DNA of 64,000 nucleotides from Anadara kagoshimensis (GCA_021292105.1 CM037867.1:43229843-43293842), one strand, 5' to 3'. Positions 48,301 to 63,400 are shown, numbered from the stretch's first letter. Made by a program: numbers and translations. Notes: generated by a model not told the origin, from the letters alone.

Positions 48301-49512
48301 CCAAGTCATCGGTTTGGTGGTTGGGCATTTCCAAACAGCTGGAAGATTTAGTCAAGGACTGTCAGCAGTGTTTAATACATTTGCCAGACAGGTGTGAACC
48401 ATTAATTCCGACTGAATTTCCAACTCGTCCTTGGGAGAAGTTAGGTTCAGATTTGTTTGAACTTAAAGGTGAACAGTTTTTGTTAGTTGTGGACTATTTT
48501 TCTAGATATATAGAAATTGCTAAGTTGACAAGTTCTAGTTCTGCTATGGTTATATTGCACTTGAAGTCAATATTTTCTAGACATGGCATTCCAGAAATAT
48601 TTATTTCTGATAATGGGCCGCAGTTTTCATCAGACATGTTTAGACGGTTTAGTAAGGAATATGAGTTTAAACATATTACAAGCAGTCCGAGGTATCCGCA
48701 AAGTAATGGTGAGGCTGAAAGGTGTGTTCAGACAGTTAAAAAACTACTTCAAAAATCAGATGATCCATATTTGGCTTTGTTAGCTTATAGAGCAACTCCT
48801 CTTAAAAATGGGTTTAGTCCATCTGAACTTCTTATGGGAAGGAAGCTCAGAACTGTTGTTCCAACTGCAGTTTCAACCCTGAACCCTCAATGGTCGTATT
48901 TAGATAAAGTGAAAAGGTTTGAGGCTATGTCTAGGGGAAAGTCCAAAGAGTTGTATGATTCTCGACATAGGGCAAAGTCACTTCCTGAACTGGAAAAGGG
49001 TGATACTGTTTATGTAAAAGATATGAAACGATCTGGAATTGTCAACGCGAAAGCAGAAACTCCGCGATCATATGTTATCGAAACGCCGCAAGGTGATCTA
49101 CGAAGAAATCGCCGCGATTTAATTTCTTTACCGAAAGTAAATGAGGGAGAGAGTGAGACAAGTGTAAATTTAAATACAGAGACACTTGAACATAAAGAGA
49201 GTGCAAGTGAAATTGGAAATGATATGTCGAACAATAATGAACAAAGTTCAACAAATGGACAAGGTGTTAATGACAAAAGTTTATTAGAAAATACTTCTGG
49301 AACCAAGACCGAATCTGGTGGATATATTAATCGATTTGGGCGTGTCATTAAAAAACCAGACCGACTGGACTTATAGACTGTCTTTATTGTACAGTATGCC
49401 CAAACGTAAAATGAAACTATTTCATTCAGTAGATTTAGTGTGCATGTGCAAACCATTAATATGGTTACCATTAAAATGTTATCTTAATTAGCTTAGGATC
49501 TCAAGGGGGAGA

Positions 49513-49760
49513 TGTAGTATTATTGTATATAATGATATAAACAAGATGACCATGTTGGTGACAGTTTATCTAGAATGCAGACTCTGTAGATAGAGAGGGC
49601 AGACCTTTGTCTGTGTATTATATTATATCTCTTTAGGTTATATCAGGTCACTTGTAAGTTGATTGTCTTTGTATTCACATGTAGTTGTAGTTTAGAATAT
49701 AAAATAGTATAAAGCAATTATGAAGTTCTATTTTATTTAATATTGAACCCAAATCCATCA
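49513..49760 (+). repeat. 3' LTR
   Basis: 248 bp, same TG..CA ends as the 5' copy. It is preceded by the purine-rich tract CAAGGGGGAGA at 49502-49512, the likely plus-strand primer, and followed by the target duplication AAATT. Confidence 0.95.
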
Positions 49761-49896
49761 AAATTAATCTTATATTTCAATTAGGTTCAAAACAGCAGAA
49801 TATTATTGATGGCACCAGGTTACCAGTAACTAGTTAGATAAAGACCCATTAATGATTATGCTTGTATACAATGTATATGTAATTTTTATATTTCAG

Positions 49897-50045
49897 TTTT
49901 TATGCAGTTGACAGTAAAAATGGGACATCTTCTACAGTGACAACACAGGTCAGGGTTTGTTCAGGATGTAGTGGTCATGGGAAGTGTAATTTTGATGTAA
50001 CATCCACACAGACTGTTTCATGTTTGTGTGATATAGGATGGGTAG
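49897..50045 (+). CDS. End of beta module and EGF-like exon
   Basis: The exon is 149 nt, phase 2 in and phase 1 out (GTAG|GTAAGT). It reads FYAVDSKNGTSSTVTTQVRV, then CSGCSGHGKCNF and VSCLCDIGWVG. The first part closes the cadherin/Ig-like module. 'C..C.GHG.C.F........C.C..GW.G' is a canonical EGF-like repeat whose last cysteine comes in the next exon (DNCE). Confidence 0.94.
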
Positions 50046-50847
50046 GTAAGTAAAATATTACTTTATCTATAAGAGATATCACAGAGCTGTCATACCACTT
50101 CTTGGTATTGGGCATTTGGTCCACTCCATATCTTCCATGTCTATGGATAGATTTTTATAAAACTGTAAACTTACATGAGACCATGTGTTGCATACTATTT
50201 TTAGGTCTGTAGGTCAAGGGTCAAGATCATTACGTAAAATATTATTTTTTCTGTTTCAATTTGTGCCTACTCTTGCATGCCTATAGATGAATTTTTATCA
50301 AACTTGATCACAAATGTAAAATAATGTGAGACATGTGTTGCATTCCAAATTAAAATGCATTGGTCAAGAGTTGAGGTCAACATATCAAATCTTAGAAAAT
50401 ACAACATAGCAATGTTGTGGGGGGGTATTTGAGTCTCAAGAAACATGTCTAGTTTGTAAAGTTATAAAATTCAATATTCTCACGTTTCTGAGCTCTCATT
50501 AACACAAAAGCTTGGCTAAGTTTGATGGATGAGGTCATGTAAAGTTACTTGTAGAAAAGTTGTGTAAATGCCATCTTTAATTGTTTTTGTTAACCTTCTA
50601 GAGTTTACATTGTTCCAAAAGAAGCTAATTGCAAATTATTCTTAGTTGAGTGCATGTAACTTTAACGGTCTACTTGCTATGTTTTGCACATGTTACACTC
50701 CCTCCTCATCCCCGAAGACATGAATATAAGCATCAACATAAAGATAATTTTGTACTTAAAGTTTGTGTAGGGAGCTACAACGTTCTTCAATTTGTCACAC
50801 TACTTTATAAACTAAAGTATTATCTATTTGTTTTTTATTTGGTTTAG
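50046..50847 (+). repeat. Intron mostly filled by a dispersed molluscan repeat
   Basis: Positions 50085-50440 hold two degraded tandem units of the family at 34431. They share TTGGTCCACTCCATATC, TTCCATGTCTATGGATAG, TGTAGGTCAAGGGTCAAGATC and CTTGATCACAAATGTAAAA. The remainder (50450-50847) is anonymous. No gene was seen. Confidence 0.7.
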
Positions 50848-51015
50848 GTGATAACTGTGAGACAAATTTTAATGGATGTTACATTGGTTCTTGTCCAGTT
50901 GGGTCCAAATGCATCGATTTGACCCCAGAGGAACAATTGAATACAGGTGTAGAGTATAGATGTGAGAATTGTCCCGCAGGCTATACGTTTAATGACAACA
51001 AAACTAAGTGTTTAG
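50848..51015 (+). CDS. Second EGF-like exon
   Basis: The exon is 168 nt, phase 1 in and phase 1 out (TTAG|GTAAGA). It reads DNCETNFNGCYIGSCPVGSK, then CIDLTPEEQ, YRCENCPAGYTF and NDNKTKCL. It completes the previous EGF (DNCE) and supplies a full six-cysteine unit of the 'C....C..GS.C.D......Y.C..CP.GY......C' kind. The closing G joins AT ATT GAT GAG at 51495 to give the DIDEC start of a calcium-binding EGF, confirming the splice. Confidence 0.94.
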
Positions 51016-51044
51016 GTAAGAAAAAGTTTAACAAATTGTTTTTG

Positions 51045-51240
51045 CTTTGTAGTGGCGATACCGCTAGGGTAGCTCAGTTTGTAGACATGTGTGGCACGTT
51101 GAAGACCTTTCCATGCACATTGCCCTGAGCACATTGCAAAATTTCTGCCACTTCATCCATAGCTGGTGATGTCTCAATATAAGTGAAATATCTTGACTGG
51201 GACATATAACCCCATTCAGTCAATCTTGGCCAAGTCATGG
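51045..51240 (+). mobile_element. SINE with recognisable tRNA head
   Basis: The head CGCTAGGGTAGCTCAGTTTG and TAGACATGTG is an A-box-like tRNA start. The core has CACATTGCAAAATTTCTGCC and the end ATATAAGTGAAATATCTTGA plus CTGGGACAT, as in the other copies. It is the most complete SINE of the window. Confidence 0.75.
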
Positions 51241-51476
51241 TGTTCTATAAACTGAAGGGATCTTTAAGCCTTGTAGCCGTGGTGATAAAAAGCTTGTTTT
51301 TCACTTGGAAGAGCCATATTAGATCCTCAGCTGGGGCAGTAAGTGGAATTCAGACCTTAACAGTGAAAAGCTCTGTGATCTGTTAGACCTCTCAGTTATT
51401 GATGTCCTCTTATATAGCTCTGGAGGTCTGCTTTATAGCTTCACTTCTCTAATATTGCTTTCATTTCTTTCAGTAC

Positions 51477-54400
51477 TTTGATTTCTATTAACAGATATTG
51501 ATGAGTGTACAGTCCTAACAAAGCCACGTGATCAGACATGTATTAACACTGTACTTTGATTTCTATTAACAGATATTGATGAGTGTACAGTCCTAACAAA
51601 TCCATGTGATCAGACCTGTATTAACACTGTACTTTGATTTCTATTAACAGATATTGATGAGTGTACAGTCCTAACAAAACCATGTGATCAGACATGTATT
51701 AACACTGTACTTTGATTTAACAGATATTGATGAGTGTACAGTCCTAACAAAGCCATGTGATCAGACCTGTATTAACACTGTACTTTGATTTCTATTAACA
51801 GATATTTGAGTGTACAGTCCTAACAAAGCCATGTGATCAGACCTGTATTAACACTGTACTTTGATTTAACAGATATTGATGAGTGTACAGTCCTAACAAA
51901 GCCATGTGATCAGACCTGTATTAACACTGTACTTTGATTTCTATTAACAGATATTGATGAGTGTACAGTGCTAACAAAGCCATGTGATCAGACCTGTATT
52001 AACACTGTACTTTGATTTCTATTAACAGATATTGATGAGTGTACAGTCCTAACAAAGCCATGTGATCAGACCTGTATTAACACTGTACTTTGATTTCTAT
52101 TAACAGATATTGATGAGTGTACAGTCCTAACAAAGCCATGTGATCAGACCTGTATTAACACTGTACTTTGATTTAACAGATATTGATGAGTGTACAGTCC
52201 TAACAAAGCCATGTGATCAGACCTGTATTAACACTGTACTTTGATTTCTATTAACAGATATTGATGAGTGTACAGTGCTAACAAAGCCATGTGATCAGCT
52301 GTATTAACACTGTACTTTGATTTCTATTAACAGATATTGATGAGTGTACAGTCCTAACAAAGCCATGTGATCAGACCTGTATTAACACTGTACTTTGATT
52401 TCTATTAACAGATATTGATGAGTGTACAGTCCTAACAAAGCCATGTGATCAGACCTGTATTAACACTGTACTTTGATTTCTATTAACAGATATTGATGAG
52501 TGTACAGTCCTAACAAAACCATGTGATCAGACATGTATTAACACTGTACTTTGATTTAACAGATATTGATGAGTGTACAGTCCTAACAAAGCCATGTGAT
52601 CAGACCTGTATTAACACTGTACTTTGATTTAACAGATATTGATGAGTGTACAGTCCTAACAAAGCCATGTGATCAGACCTGTATTAACACTGTACTTTGA
52701 TTTAACAGATATTGATGAGTGTACAGTCCTAACAAAGCCATGTGATCAGACCTGTATTAACACTGTACTTGATTTCTATTAACAGATATTGATGAGTGTA
52801 CAGTGCTAACAAAGCCATGTGATCAGACCTGTATTAACACTGTACTTTGATTTCTATTAACAGATATTGATGAGTGTACAGTCCTAACAAAGCCATGTGA
52901 TCAGACCTGTATTAACACTGTACTTTGATTTCTATTAACAGATATTGATGAGTGTACAGTCCTAACAAAGCCATGTGATCAGACCTGTATTAACACTGTA
53001 CTTTGATTTCTATTAACAGATATTGATGAGTGTACAGTCCTAACAAAGCCATGTGATCAGACCTGTATTAACACTGTACTTTGATTTAACAGATATTGAT
53101 GAGTGTACAGTCCTAACAAAGCCATGTGATCAGACCTGTATTAACACTGTACTTTGATTTCTATTAACAGATATTGATGAGTGTACAGTCCTAACAAAGC
53201 CATGTGATCAGACCTGTATTAACACTGTACTTTGATTTCTATTAACAGATATTGATGAGTGTACAGTCCTAACAAAGCCATGTGATCAGACATGTATTAA
53301 CACTGTACTTTGATTTCTATTAACAGATATTGATGAGTGTACAGTCCTAACAAAGCCATGTGATCAGACCTGTATTAACACTGTACTTTGATTTCTATTA
53401 ACAGATATTGATGAGTGTACAGTCCTAACAAAGCCATGTGATCAGACCTGTATTAACACTGTACTTTGATTTCTATTAACAGATATTGATGAGTGTACAG
53501 TCCTAACAAAGCCATGTGATCAGACCTGTATTAACACTGTACTTTGATTTCTATTAACAGATATTGATGAGTGTACAGTCCTAACAAAGCCATGTGATCA
53601 GACATGTATTAACACTGTACTTTGATTTCTATTAACAGATATTGATGAGTGTACAGTCCTAACAAAGCCATGTGATCAGACCTGTATTAACACTGTACTT
53701 TGATTTCTATTAACAGATATTGATGAGTGTACAGTCCTAACAAAGCCATGTGATCAGACATGTATTAACACTGTACTTTGATTTCTATTAACAGATATTG
53801 ATGAGTGTACAGTCCTAACAAAGCCATGTGATCAGACCTGTATTAACACTGTACTTTGATTTAACAGATATTGATGAGTGTACAGTCCTAACAAAGCCAT
53901 GTGATCAGACCTGTATTAACACTGTACTTTGATTTCTATTAACAGATATTGATGAGTGTACAGTCCTAACAAAGCCATGTGATCAGACCTGTATTAACAC
54001 TGTACTTTGATTTCTATTAACATATATTGATGAGTGTACAGTGCTAACAAAGCCATGTGATCAGACCTGTATTAACACTGTACTTTGATTTCTATTAACA
54101 GATATTGATGAGTGTACAGTCCTAACAAAGCCATGTGATCAGACCTGTATTAACACTGTACTTTGATTTCTATTAACAGATATTGATGAGTGTACAGTCC
54201 TAACAAAGCCATGTGATCAGACATGTATTAACACTGTACTTTGATTTCTATTAACAGATATTGATGAGTGTACAGTCCTAACAAAGCCATGTGATCAGAC
54301 ATGTATTAACACTGTACTTTGATTTCTATTAACAGATATTGATGAGTGTACAGTCCTAACAAAGCCATGTGATCAGACCTGTATTAACACTGTACTTTGA

Positions 54401-57400
54401 TTTCTATTAACATATATTGACGAGTGTACAGTGCTAACAAAGCCATGTGATCAGACCTGTATTAACACTGTACTTTGATTTCTATTAACAGATATTGATG
54501 AGTGTACAGTCCTAACAAAGCCATGTGATCAGACCTGTATTAACACTGTACTTTGATTTCTATTAACAGATATTGATGAGTGTACAGTCCTAACAAAGCC
54601 ATGTGATCAGACCTGTATTAACACTGTACTTTGATTTCTATTAACAGATATTGATGAGTGTACAGTCCTAACAAAGCCATGTGATCAGACCTGTATTAAC
54701 ACTGTACTTTGATTTCTATTAACAGATATTGATGAATGTACAGTCCTAACAAAGCCATGTGATCAGACATGTATTAACACTGTACTTTGATTTAACAGAT
54801 ATTGATGAGTGTACAGTCCTAACAAAGCCATGTGATCAGACATGTATTAACACTGTACTTTGATTTCTATTAACATATATTGACGAGTGTACAGTCCTAA
54901 CAAAGCCATGTGATCAGACATGTATTAACACTGTACTTTGATTTCTATTAACAGATATTGATGAGTGTACAGTCCTAACAAAGCCATGTGATCAGACCTG
55001 TATTAACACTGTACTTTGATTTCTATTAACAGATATTGATGAGTGTACAGTCCTAACAAAGCCATGTGATCAGACCTGTATTAACACTGTACTTTGATTT
55101 CTATTAACAGATATTGATGAGTGTACAGTCCTAACAAAGCCATGTGATCAGACCTGTATTAACACTGTACTTTGATTTCTATTAACAGATATTGATGAGT
55201 GTTCAGTCCTAACAAAGCCATGTGATCAGACATGTATTAACACTGTACTTTGATTTAACAGATATTGATGAGTGTACAGTCCTAACAAAGCCATGTGATC
55301 AGACATGTATTAACACTGTACTTTGATTTCTATTAACAGATATTGATGAGTGTACAGTCCTAACAAAGCCATGTGATCAGACCTGTATTAACACTGTACT
55401 TTGATTTCTATTAACAGATATTGATGAGTGTTCAGTCCTAACAAAGCCATGTGATCAGACATGTATTAACACTGTACTTTGATTTAACAGATATTGATGA
55501 GTGTACAGTCCTAACAAAGCCATGTGATCAGACATGTATTAACACTGTACTTTGATTTCTATTAACATATATTGACGAGTGTACAGTCCTAACAAAGCCA
55601 TGTGATCAGACATGTATTAACACTGTACTTTGATTTCTATTAACAGATATTGATGAGTGTACAGTCCTAACAAAGCCATGTGATCAGACCTGTATTAACA
55701 CTGTACTTTGATTTCTATTAACAGATATTGATGAGTGTTCAGTCCTAACAAAGCCATGTGATCAGACCTGTATTAACACTGTACTTTGATTTCTATTAAC
55801 AGATATTGATGAGTGTACAGTCCTAACAAAGCCATGTGATCAGACCTGTATTAACACTGTACTTTGATTTAACAGATATTGATGAGTGTACAGTCCTAAC
55901 AAATCCATGTGATCAGACCTGTATTAACACTGTACTTTGATTTCTATTAACAGATATTGATGAGTGTACAGTCCTAACAAAGCCATGTGATCAGACATGT
56001 ATTAACACTGTACTTTGATTTCTATTAACAGATATTGATGAGTGTACAGTCCTAACAAAGCCATGTGATCAGACCTGTATTAACACTGTACTTTGATTTC
56101 TATTAACAGATATTGATGAGTGTACAGTGCTAACAAAGCCATGTGATCAGACATGTATTAACACTGTACTTTGATTTCTATTAACAGATATTGATGAGTG
56201 TACAGTCCTAACAAAGCCATGTGATCAGACCTGTATTAACACTGTACTTTGATTTAACAGATATTGATGAGTGTACAGTCCTAACAAATCCATGTGATCA
56301 GACCTGTATTAACACTGTACTTTGATTTCTATTAACAGATATTGATGAGTGTACAGTCCTAACAAAGCCATGTGATCAGACCTGTATTAACACTGTACTT
56401 TGATTTCTATTAACAGATATGATGAGTGTACAGTCCTAACAAGCCATGTGATCAGACATGTATTAACACTGTACTTTGATTTCTATTAACAGATATTGAT
56501 GAGTGTACAGTCCTAACAAAGCCATGTGATCAGACCTGTATTAACACTGTACTTTGATTTAACAGATATTGATGAGTGTACAGTCCTAACAAATCCATGT
56601 GATCAGACCTGTATTAACACTGTACTTTGATTTCTATTAACAGATATTGATGAGTGTACAGTCCTAACAAAGCCATGTGATCAGACCTGTATTAACACTG
56701 TACTTTGATTTCTATTAACAGATATTGATGAGTGTACAGTCCTAACAAAGCCATGTGATCAGACCTGTATTAACACTGTACTTTGATTTCTATTAACATA
56801 TATTGACGAGTGTACAGTCCTAACAAAGCCATGTGATCAGACCTGTATTAACACTGTACTTTGATTTAACAGATATTGATGAGTGTACAGTCCTAACAAA
56901 GCATGTGATCAGACCTGTATTAACACTGTACTTTGATTTCTATTAACAGATATTGATGAGTGTACAGTGCTAACAAAGCCATGTGATCAGACATGTATTA
57001 ACACTGTACTTTGATTTCTATTAACAGATATTGATGAGTGTACAGTCCTAACAAAGCCATGTGATCAGACCTGTATTAACACTGTACTTTGATTTCTATT
57101 AACAGATATTGATGAGTGTACAGTCCTAACAAAGCCATGTGATCAGACCTGTATTAACACTGTACTTTGATTTCTATTAACATATATTGACGAGTGTACA
57201 GTCCTAACAAAGCCATGTGATCAGACCTGTATTAACACTGTACTTTGATTTAACAGATATTGATGAGTGTACAGTCCTAACAAAGCCATGTGATCAGACC
57301 TGTATTAACACTGTACTTTGATTTCTATTAACATATATTGACGAGTGTACAGTGCTAACAAAGCCATGTGATCAGACATGTATTAACACTGTACTTTGAT

Positions 57401-60400
57401 TTCTATTAACAGATATTGATGAGTGTACAGTCCTAACAAAGCCATGTGATCAGACCTGTATTAACACTGTACTTTGATTTCTATTAACAGATATTGATGA
57501 GTGTACAGTCCTAACAAATCCATGTGATCAGACATGTATTAACACTGTACTTTGATTTCTATTAACAGATATGATGAGTGTACAGTCCTAACAAAGCCAT
57601 GTGATCAGACCTGTATTAACACTGTACTTTGATTTCTATTAACAGATATTGATGAGTGTACAGTCCTAACAAAGCCATGTGATCAGACATGTATTAACAC
57701 TGTACTTTGATTTCTATTAACAGATATTGATGAATGTACAGTCCTAACAAAGCATGTGATCAGACCTGTATTAACACTGTACTTTGATTTCTATTAACAG
57801 ATATTGATGAGTGTACAGTCCTAACAAAGCCATGTGATCAGACCTGTATTAACACTGTACTTTGATTTCTATTAACAGATATTGATGAGTGTACAGTCCT
57901 AACAAAGCCATGTGATCAGACCTGTATTAACACTGTACTTGATTTCTATTAACAGATATTGATGAGTGTACAGTCCTAACAAAGCCATGTGATCAGACCT
58001 GTATTAACACTGTACTTTGATTTCTATTAACAGATATTGATGAATGTACAGTCCTAACAAAGCCATGTGATCAGACCTGTATTAACACTGTACTTTGATT
58101 TCTATTAACAGATATTGATGAGTGTACAGTCCTAACAAAGCCATGTGATCAGACATGTATTAACACTGTACTTTGATTTCTATTAACAGATATTGATGAG
58201 TGTACAGTCCTAACAAAGCCATGTGATCAGACCTGTATTTACACTGTACTTTGATTTCTATTAACATATATTGACGAGTGTACAGTCCTAACAAAGCCAT
58301 GTGATCAGACCTGTATTAACACTGTACTTTGATTTCTATTAACATATATTGACGAGTGTACAGTCCTAACAAAGCCATGTGATCAGACATGTATTAACAC
58401 TGTACTTTGATTTCTATTAACAGATATTGATGAGTGTACAGTCCTAACAAAGCCATGTGATCAGACCTGTATTAACACTGTACTTTGATTTCTATTAACA
58501 GATATTGATGAGTGTACAGTCCTAACAAAGCCATGTGATCAGACATGTATTAACACTGTACTTTGATTTCTATTAACAGATATTGATGAGTGTACAGTCC
58601 TAACAAAGCCATGTGATCAGACCTGTATTAACACTGTACTTTGATTTAACAGATATTGATGAGTGTACAGTCCTAACAAATCCATGTGATCAGACCTGTA
58701 TTAACACTGTACTTTGATTTCTATTAACAGATATTGATGAGTGTACAGTCCTAACAAAGCCATGTGATCAGACCTGTATTAACACTGTACTTTGATTTAA
58801 CAGATATTGATGAGTGTACAGTCGTAACAAATCCATGTGATCAGACCTGTATTAACACTGTACTTTGATTTCTATTAACAGATATTGATGAGTGTACAGT
58901 CCTAACAAAGCCATGTGATCAGACCTGTATTAACACTGTACTTTGATTTCTATTAACATATATTGACGAGTGTACAGTCCTAACAAAGCCATGTGTTCAG
59001 ACATGTATTAACACTGTACTTTGATTTCTATTAACAGATATTGATGAGTGTACAGTCCTAACAAAGCCATGTGATCAGACCTGTATTAACACTGTACTTT
59101 GATTTCTATTAACAGATATTGATGAGTGTACAGTCCTAACAAAGCCATGTGATCAGACCTGTATTAACACTGTACTTTGATTTCTATTAACAGATATTGA
59201 CGAGTGTACAGTCCTAACAAAGCCATGTGATCAGACCTGTATTAACACTGTACTTTGATTTCTATTAACAGATATTGATGAGTGTACAGTCCTAACAAAG
59301 CCATGTGATCAGACCTGTATTAACACTGTACTTTGATTTCTATTAACAGATATTGATGAGTGTACAGTCCTAACAAAGCCATGTGATCAGACATGTATTA
59401 ACACTGTACTTTGATTTCTATTAACAGATATTGATGAGTGTACAGTCCTAACAAAGCCATGTGATCAGACTGTATTAACACTGTACTTTGATTTCTATTA
59501 ACAGATATTGATGAGTGTACAGTCCTAACAAAGCCATGTGATCAGACCTGTATTAACACTGTACTTTGATTTAACAGATATTGATGAGTGTACAGTCCTA
59601 ACAAAGCCATGTGATCAGACCTGTATTAACACTGTACTTTGATTTCTATTAACAGATATTGATGAGTGTACAGTCCTAACAAAGCCATGTGATCAGACCT
59701 GTATTAACACTGTACTTTGATTTCTATTAACAGATATTGATGAGTGTACAGTCCTAACAAAGCCATGTGATCAGACCTGTATTAACACTGTACTTTGATT
59801 TCTATTAACAGATATTGATGAGTGTACAGTCCTAACAAAGCCATGTGATCAGACCTGTATTAACACTGTACTTTGATTTAACAGATATTGATGAGTGTAC
59901 AGTCCTAACAAAGCCATGTGATCAGACCTGTATTAACACTGTACTTTGATTTCTATTAACAGATATTGATGAGTGTACAGTCCTAACAAAGCCATGTGAT
60001 CAGACCTGTATTAACACTGTACTTTGATTTCTATTAACAGATATTGATGAGTGTACAGTCCTAACAAATCCATGTGATCAGACATGTATTAACACTGTAC
60101 TTTGATTCTATTAACAGATATTGATGAGTGTACAGTCCTAACAAAGCCATGTGATCAGACCTGTATTAACACTGTACTTTGATTTCTATTAACAGATATT
60201 GATGAGTGTACAGTCCTAACAAAGCCATGTGATCAGACCTGTATTAACACTGTACTTTGATTTCTATTAACAGATATTGATGAGTGTACAGTGCTAACAA
60301 AGCCATGTGATCAGACCTGTATTAACACTGTACTTTGATTTCTATTAACAGATATTGATGAGTGTACAGTCCTAACAAAGCCATGTGATCAGACCTGTAT

Positions 60401-63400
60401 TAACACTGTACTTTGATTTCTATTAACAGATATTGATGAGTGTACAGTCCTAACAAAGCCATGTGATCAGACCTGTATTAACACTGTACTTTGATTTCTA
60501 TTAACAGATATTGATGAGTGTACAGTCCTAACAAAGCCATGTGATCAGACCTGTATTAACACTGTACTTTGATTTCTATTAACAGATATTGATGAGTGTA
60601 CAGTCCTAACAAAGCCATGTGATCAGACCTGTATTAACACTGTACTTTGATTTAACAGATATTGATGAGTGTACAGTCCTAACAAAGCCATGTGATCAGA
60701 CCTGTATTAACACTGTACTTTGATTTCTATTAACAGATATTGATGAGTGTACAGTCCTAACAAAGCCATGTGATCAGACATGTATTAACACTGTACTTTG
60801 ATTTAACAGATATTGATGAGTGTACAGTCCTAACAAAGCCATGTGATCAGACCTGTATTAACACTGTACTTTGATTTCTATTAACAGATATTGATGAGTG
60901 TACAGTGCTAACAAAGCCATGTGATCAGACCTGTATTAACACTGTACTTTGATTTCTATTAACAGATATTGATGAGTGTACAGTCCTAACAAAGCCATGT
61001 GATCAGACCTGTATTAACACTGTACTTTGATTTCTATTAACAGATATTGATGAGTGTACAGTCCTAACAAAGCCATGTGATCAGACCTGTATTAACACTG
61101 TACTTTGATTTCTATTAACAGATATTGATGAGTGTACAGTCCTAACAAAGCCATGTGATCGACCTGTATTAACACTGTACTTTGATTTCTATTAACAGAT
61201 ATTGATGAGTGTACAGTCCTAACAAAGCCATGTGATCAGACCTGTATTAACACTGTACTTTGATTTCTATTAACAGATATTGATGAGTGTACAGTCCTAA
61301 CAAAGCCATGTGATCAGACCTGTATTAACACTGTACTTTGATTTCTATTAACAGATATTGATGAGTGTACAGTCCTAACAAATCCATGTGATCAGACCTG
61401 TATTAACACTGTACTTTGATTTAACAGATATTGATGAGTGTACAGTCCTAACAAAGCCATGTGATCAGACCTGTATTAACACTGTACTTTGATTTAACAG
61501 ATATTGATGAGTGTACAGTCCTAACAAAGCCATGTGATCAGACCTGTATTAACACTGTACTTTGATTTCTATTAACAGATATTGATGAGTGTACAGTCCT
61601 AACAAAGCCATGTGATCAGACCTGTATTAACACTGTACTTTGATTTAACAGATATTGATGAGTGTACAGTCCTAACAAAGCCATGTGATCAGACCTGTAT
61701 TAACACTGTACTTTGATTTCTATTAACAGATATTGATGAGTGTACAGTCCTAACAAAGCCATGTGATCAGACATGTATTAACACTGTACTTTGATTTCTA
61801 TTAACAGATATTGACGAGTGTACAGTCCTAACAAAGCCATGTGATCAGACCTGTATTAACACTGTACTTTGATTTCTATTAACAGATATTGATGAGTGTA
61901 CAGTCCTAACAAAGCCATGTGATCAGACCTGTATTAACACTGTACTTTGATTTCTATTAACAGATATTGATGAGTGTACAGTCCTAACAAAGCCATGTGA
62001 TCAGACCTGTATTAACACTGTACTTTGATTTCTATTAACAGATATTGATGAGTGTACAGTCCTAACAAAGCCATGTGATCAGACCTGTATTAACACTGTA
62101 CTTTGATTTAACAGATATTGATGAGTGTACAGTCCTAACAAAGCCATGTGATCAGACCTGTATTAACACTGTACTTTGATTTCTATTAACAGATATTGAT
62201 GAGTGTACAGTCCTAACAAAGCCATGTGATCAGACCTGTATTAACACTGTACTTTGATTTCTATTAACAGATATTGATGAGTGTACAGTCCTAACAAAGC
62301 CATGTGATCAGACATGTATTAACACTGTACTTTGATTTCTATTAACAGATATTGATGAGTGTACAGTCCTAACAAAGCCATGTGATCAGACCTGTATTAA
62401 CACTGTACTTTGATTTCTATTAACAGATATTGATGAGTGTACAGTCCTAACAAAGCCATGTGATCAGACATGTATTAACACTGTACTTTGATTTCTATTA
62501 ACAGATTTTGATGAGGTACAGTCCTAACAAAGCCATGTGATCAGACCTGTATTAACACTGTACTTTGATTTCTATTAACAGATATTGATGAGTGTACAGT
62601 CCTAACAAAGCCATGTGATCAGACATGTATTAACACTGTACTTTGATTTCTATTAACAGATATTGATGAGTGTACAGTCCTAACAAAGCCATGTGATCAG
62701 ACCTGTATAACACTGTACTTGATTTCTATTAAACAGATATTGATGAGGACAGTCCTAACAAATCCATGTGATCAGACCTGTATTAACACTGTACTTGATT
62801 TCTATTAAACAGATATTGATGAGTGTACAGTCCTAACAAATCCATGTGATCAGACCTGTATTAACACTGTACTTTGATTTCATTAACAGATATTGATGAG
62901 TGTACAGTCCTAACAAAGCCATGTGATCAGACCTGTATTAACACTGTACTTTGATTTCTATTAACAGATATTGATGAGTGAACAGTCCTAACAAAGCATG
63001 TGATCAGACCTGTATTAACACTGTTACTTTGATTTCTATTAACAGATATTGATGAGTGTACAGTCCTAACAAAGCCATGTGATCAGACTGTATTAACACT
63101 GTATTGATTTCTGTTAACAGATATTGATGAATGTACAGTCCTAACAAGCCATGTGATCAGACCTGTATTAACACTGTACTTTGATTTAACAGATATTGAT
63201 GAGTGTACAGTCCTAACAAATCCATGTGATCAGACCTGTATTAACACTGTACTTTGATTTCTATTAACAGATATTGATGAGTGTACAGTCCTAACAAATC
63301 CATGTGATCAGACCTGTATTAACACTGTACTTTGATTTCTATTAACAGATATTGATGAGTGTACAGTCCTAACAAATCCATGTGATCAGACCTGTATTAA

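Larger units (their letters stand above)
45129..49760 (+). mobile_element. Ty3/gypsy LTR retrotransposon, Mag-like, recent fossil
   Basis: A 4,632-bp element with 248-bp LTRs, flanked by the 5-bp duplication AAATT (45124-45128 and 49761-49765). Parts in order: 5' LTR; primer site TGGTGTCAGAAGTGGG directly after it, complementary to the 3' end of tRNA-Leu; gag from about 45458; two CCHC zinc knuckles (about 46095-46195); protease (DTGAD, about 46330); reverse transcriptase (about 46660-47350, YxDD as CHMDDVL); RNase H (about 47530-47930); integrase with HHCC head and DDE core (about 48240-48830); a purine tract before the 3' LTR. The gag-PR-RT-RH-INT order, primer and sequence style fit the Mag (C) lineage common in molluscs. 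No envelope was seen. The coding part has about two interruptions. The LTRs look identical, so the insertion is young. It lies in the sense direction in the intron 43555-49896. Confidence 0.95.

Noticed and set aside
49010-49471. 153-codon minus-strand frame in the LTR element
   Set aside because: Antisense shadow of the 3' part of the pol region; no domain.
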